Origin: Marivivens aquimaris
Lineage (GTDB): Bacteria > Pseudomonadota > Alphaproteobacteria > Rhodobacterales > Rhodobacteraceae
DNA length: 64,000 nt
Direction of reading: 5' to 3'
Assembly: GCF_015220045.1 (NCBI RefSeq)
Contig: NZ_JADBGB010000001.1
Span: forward strand, 766,001-830,000
The notes beneath the pieces were generated by a model. That model was not told where the DNA came from, did not search any database, and worked only from the letters and a program-made list of their open reading frames with translations. Shown piece by piece: positions 63,335 to 64,000 of this stretch. How positions within the stretch are numbered: the stretch's first letter is position 1; each line of letters starts with the position of its first letter. The translations under genes and the position numbers were made by a program.

Positions 63335-64000
63335 TCGATGATGTCGAGTTCGCGCGCCGTGTCTTCGATCGGTGCGTACATCTCGTTGTCAGCCGCGATG
63401 AAGGCTGAACGCGGGAAGGAGGCAAGCAGCGCCTCGTCGGTCATGCCGATCAGGGCCTCTTGCACCTTGGCCGTGAAGCCTTCGCCGAAGCGGTCATCGA
63501 CGTCGCCGCGGATGGTCCAGTTGTAGTCGGGGTAGGGCGGGGTCTTCCAGATGACTTTGGCGGTCTCGACTTCGGCCAGCGCATCCGCTTCGGCCTGATC
63601 GTAGACAGTGTAGTTCAGCGCGCCGGTTTCATAAGCGCCCGACGCAACAAGGCGCAGGGTCTGACCGTGGTCGCCCGAGAAGCCGATGTCCGAGAACAGA
63701 TCCTCGGGGGCCTCACCGGTTTCCTGACGGATATAGAACTCCGGCATCAGGCGGCCCGAGGTCGAGGTCTGCGCGCCGAATGTGAACGAGAGGCCGGCCA
63801 TATCGGGGAACTCTTCCGACTCGGTCAGACCGGTGGAAGTGTTGGCAATGAAATACGACACAAAGGTCTCGTCTTCCGCGCCTTGGGCAATCGCCTGGCT
63901 GCCCGGAACGGCGATGCGTGCCTGAACGCCCGACAGACCGCCGAACCAGCCGAGCTGGATCTGGTTATTGCGGAACGCAGTCACGGCGGCGGCATAGTCC
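63331..64000 (-). CDS. PhnD-like ABC substrate-binding protein (partial)
   Basis: The gene runs off the window, lacking its N-terminus. The visible 223 residues match the PhnD family: QIQLGWFGGLSGVQARIAVPG, the SYFIANTSTG strand and GLSFTFGAQTSTSGRLMPEFY. The WFGGLSGVQAR form (with G instead of P in WFG-P) resembles a subgroup sometimes annotated for selenate, but this is from memory. It is first of the importer operon. Confidence 0.85.
   Translation of the reverse strand, partial: DYAAAVTAFRNNQIQLGWFGGLSGVQARIAVPGSQAIAQGAEDETFVSYFIANTSTGLTESEEFPDMAGLSFTFGAQTSTSGRLMPEFYIRQETGEAPEDLFSDIGFSGDHGQTLRLVASGAYETGALNYTVYDQAEADALAEVETAKVIWKTPPYPDYNWTIRGDVDDRFGEGFTAKVQEALIGMTDEALLASFPRSAFIAADNEMYAPIEDTARELDIIE

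Overview
The window comes from an alphaproteobacterium of the Rhodobacterales, most likely a marine Rhodobacteraceae (Roseobacter-group) strain. Support: GC-rich coding with strong codon bias, the glnE, edd-eda, argS-SPOR-scpA-scpB and moxR/CoxE-type blocks, a DksA that keeps one zinc-finger cysteine, a dctBD-dctPQM C4-dicarboxylate TRAP locus, and split regulatory genes typical of this order. Almost all of the window is tightly packed core genome. There is no insertion sequence, CRISPR array, integrase or rRNA operon. Two tRNA genes are present.

Layout. 1-2780 is an AT-richer accessory patch: a divergent pair of small regulators resembling a CI/Cro switch (the larger an XRE-S24 protein with a degenerate protease site), a small exported protein with a broken tandem paralogue, and an intergenic stretch full of inverted repeats. 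2796-8864 holds glnE, a small unknown gene, a VOC protein and the Entner-Doudoroff genes edd and eda with a candidate LacI/GntR-type operator. 9068-17322 holds a lipoprotein, an RlmI-like rRNA methyltransferase, a PIN protein, and a long minus-strand series (moxR, DUF2927 lipoprotein, CoxE-type VWA protein, DedA, M48 protease) that includes an overlooked 41-codon ORF. 17323-27001 holds dksA, an FAD monooxygenase, exonuclease III, a kinase/receiver pair, erpA, a dGTPase-like protein, a cation/proton antiporter and an unknown membrane protein. 27120-32816 holds argS, a SPOR protein, scpA, scpB, a tiny basic protein and a P450.

32876-39715 is a complete C4-dicarboxylate uptake locus. DctB senses, a DctD-like regulator (lacking the sigma-54 contact loop) should act on sites upstream of dctP, and DctPQM transports. 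39811-48013 holds tpiA, two Fe-S assembly genes, tgt, an Aer-like PAS protein, lon, an HU-like protein and two identical tRNA-Val genes flanking a histidine phosphatase. 48117-54177 holds an alpha-glucosidase and an alkaline phosphatase followed by a DUF3299-like protein and an ABC exporter-type pair.

54262-58601 is the most unusual block: a stand-alone LOV photoreceptor, a CheB-CheR-PAS-HWE histidine kinase and a lone receiver, all overlapping in one transcription unit. It looks like a blue-light pathway in which sensor and kinase are separate proteins. 58851-64000 holds the monomeric isocitrate dehydrogenase and a PhnCDE-like ABC importer with a fused permease, cut by the window edge. A composite 3'-end element (a GGGGCnCTGCCCC-like arm, a CCCCGRGRTATTT core, a purine tract and a terminator hairpin) occurs three times.
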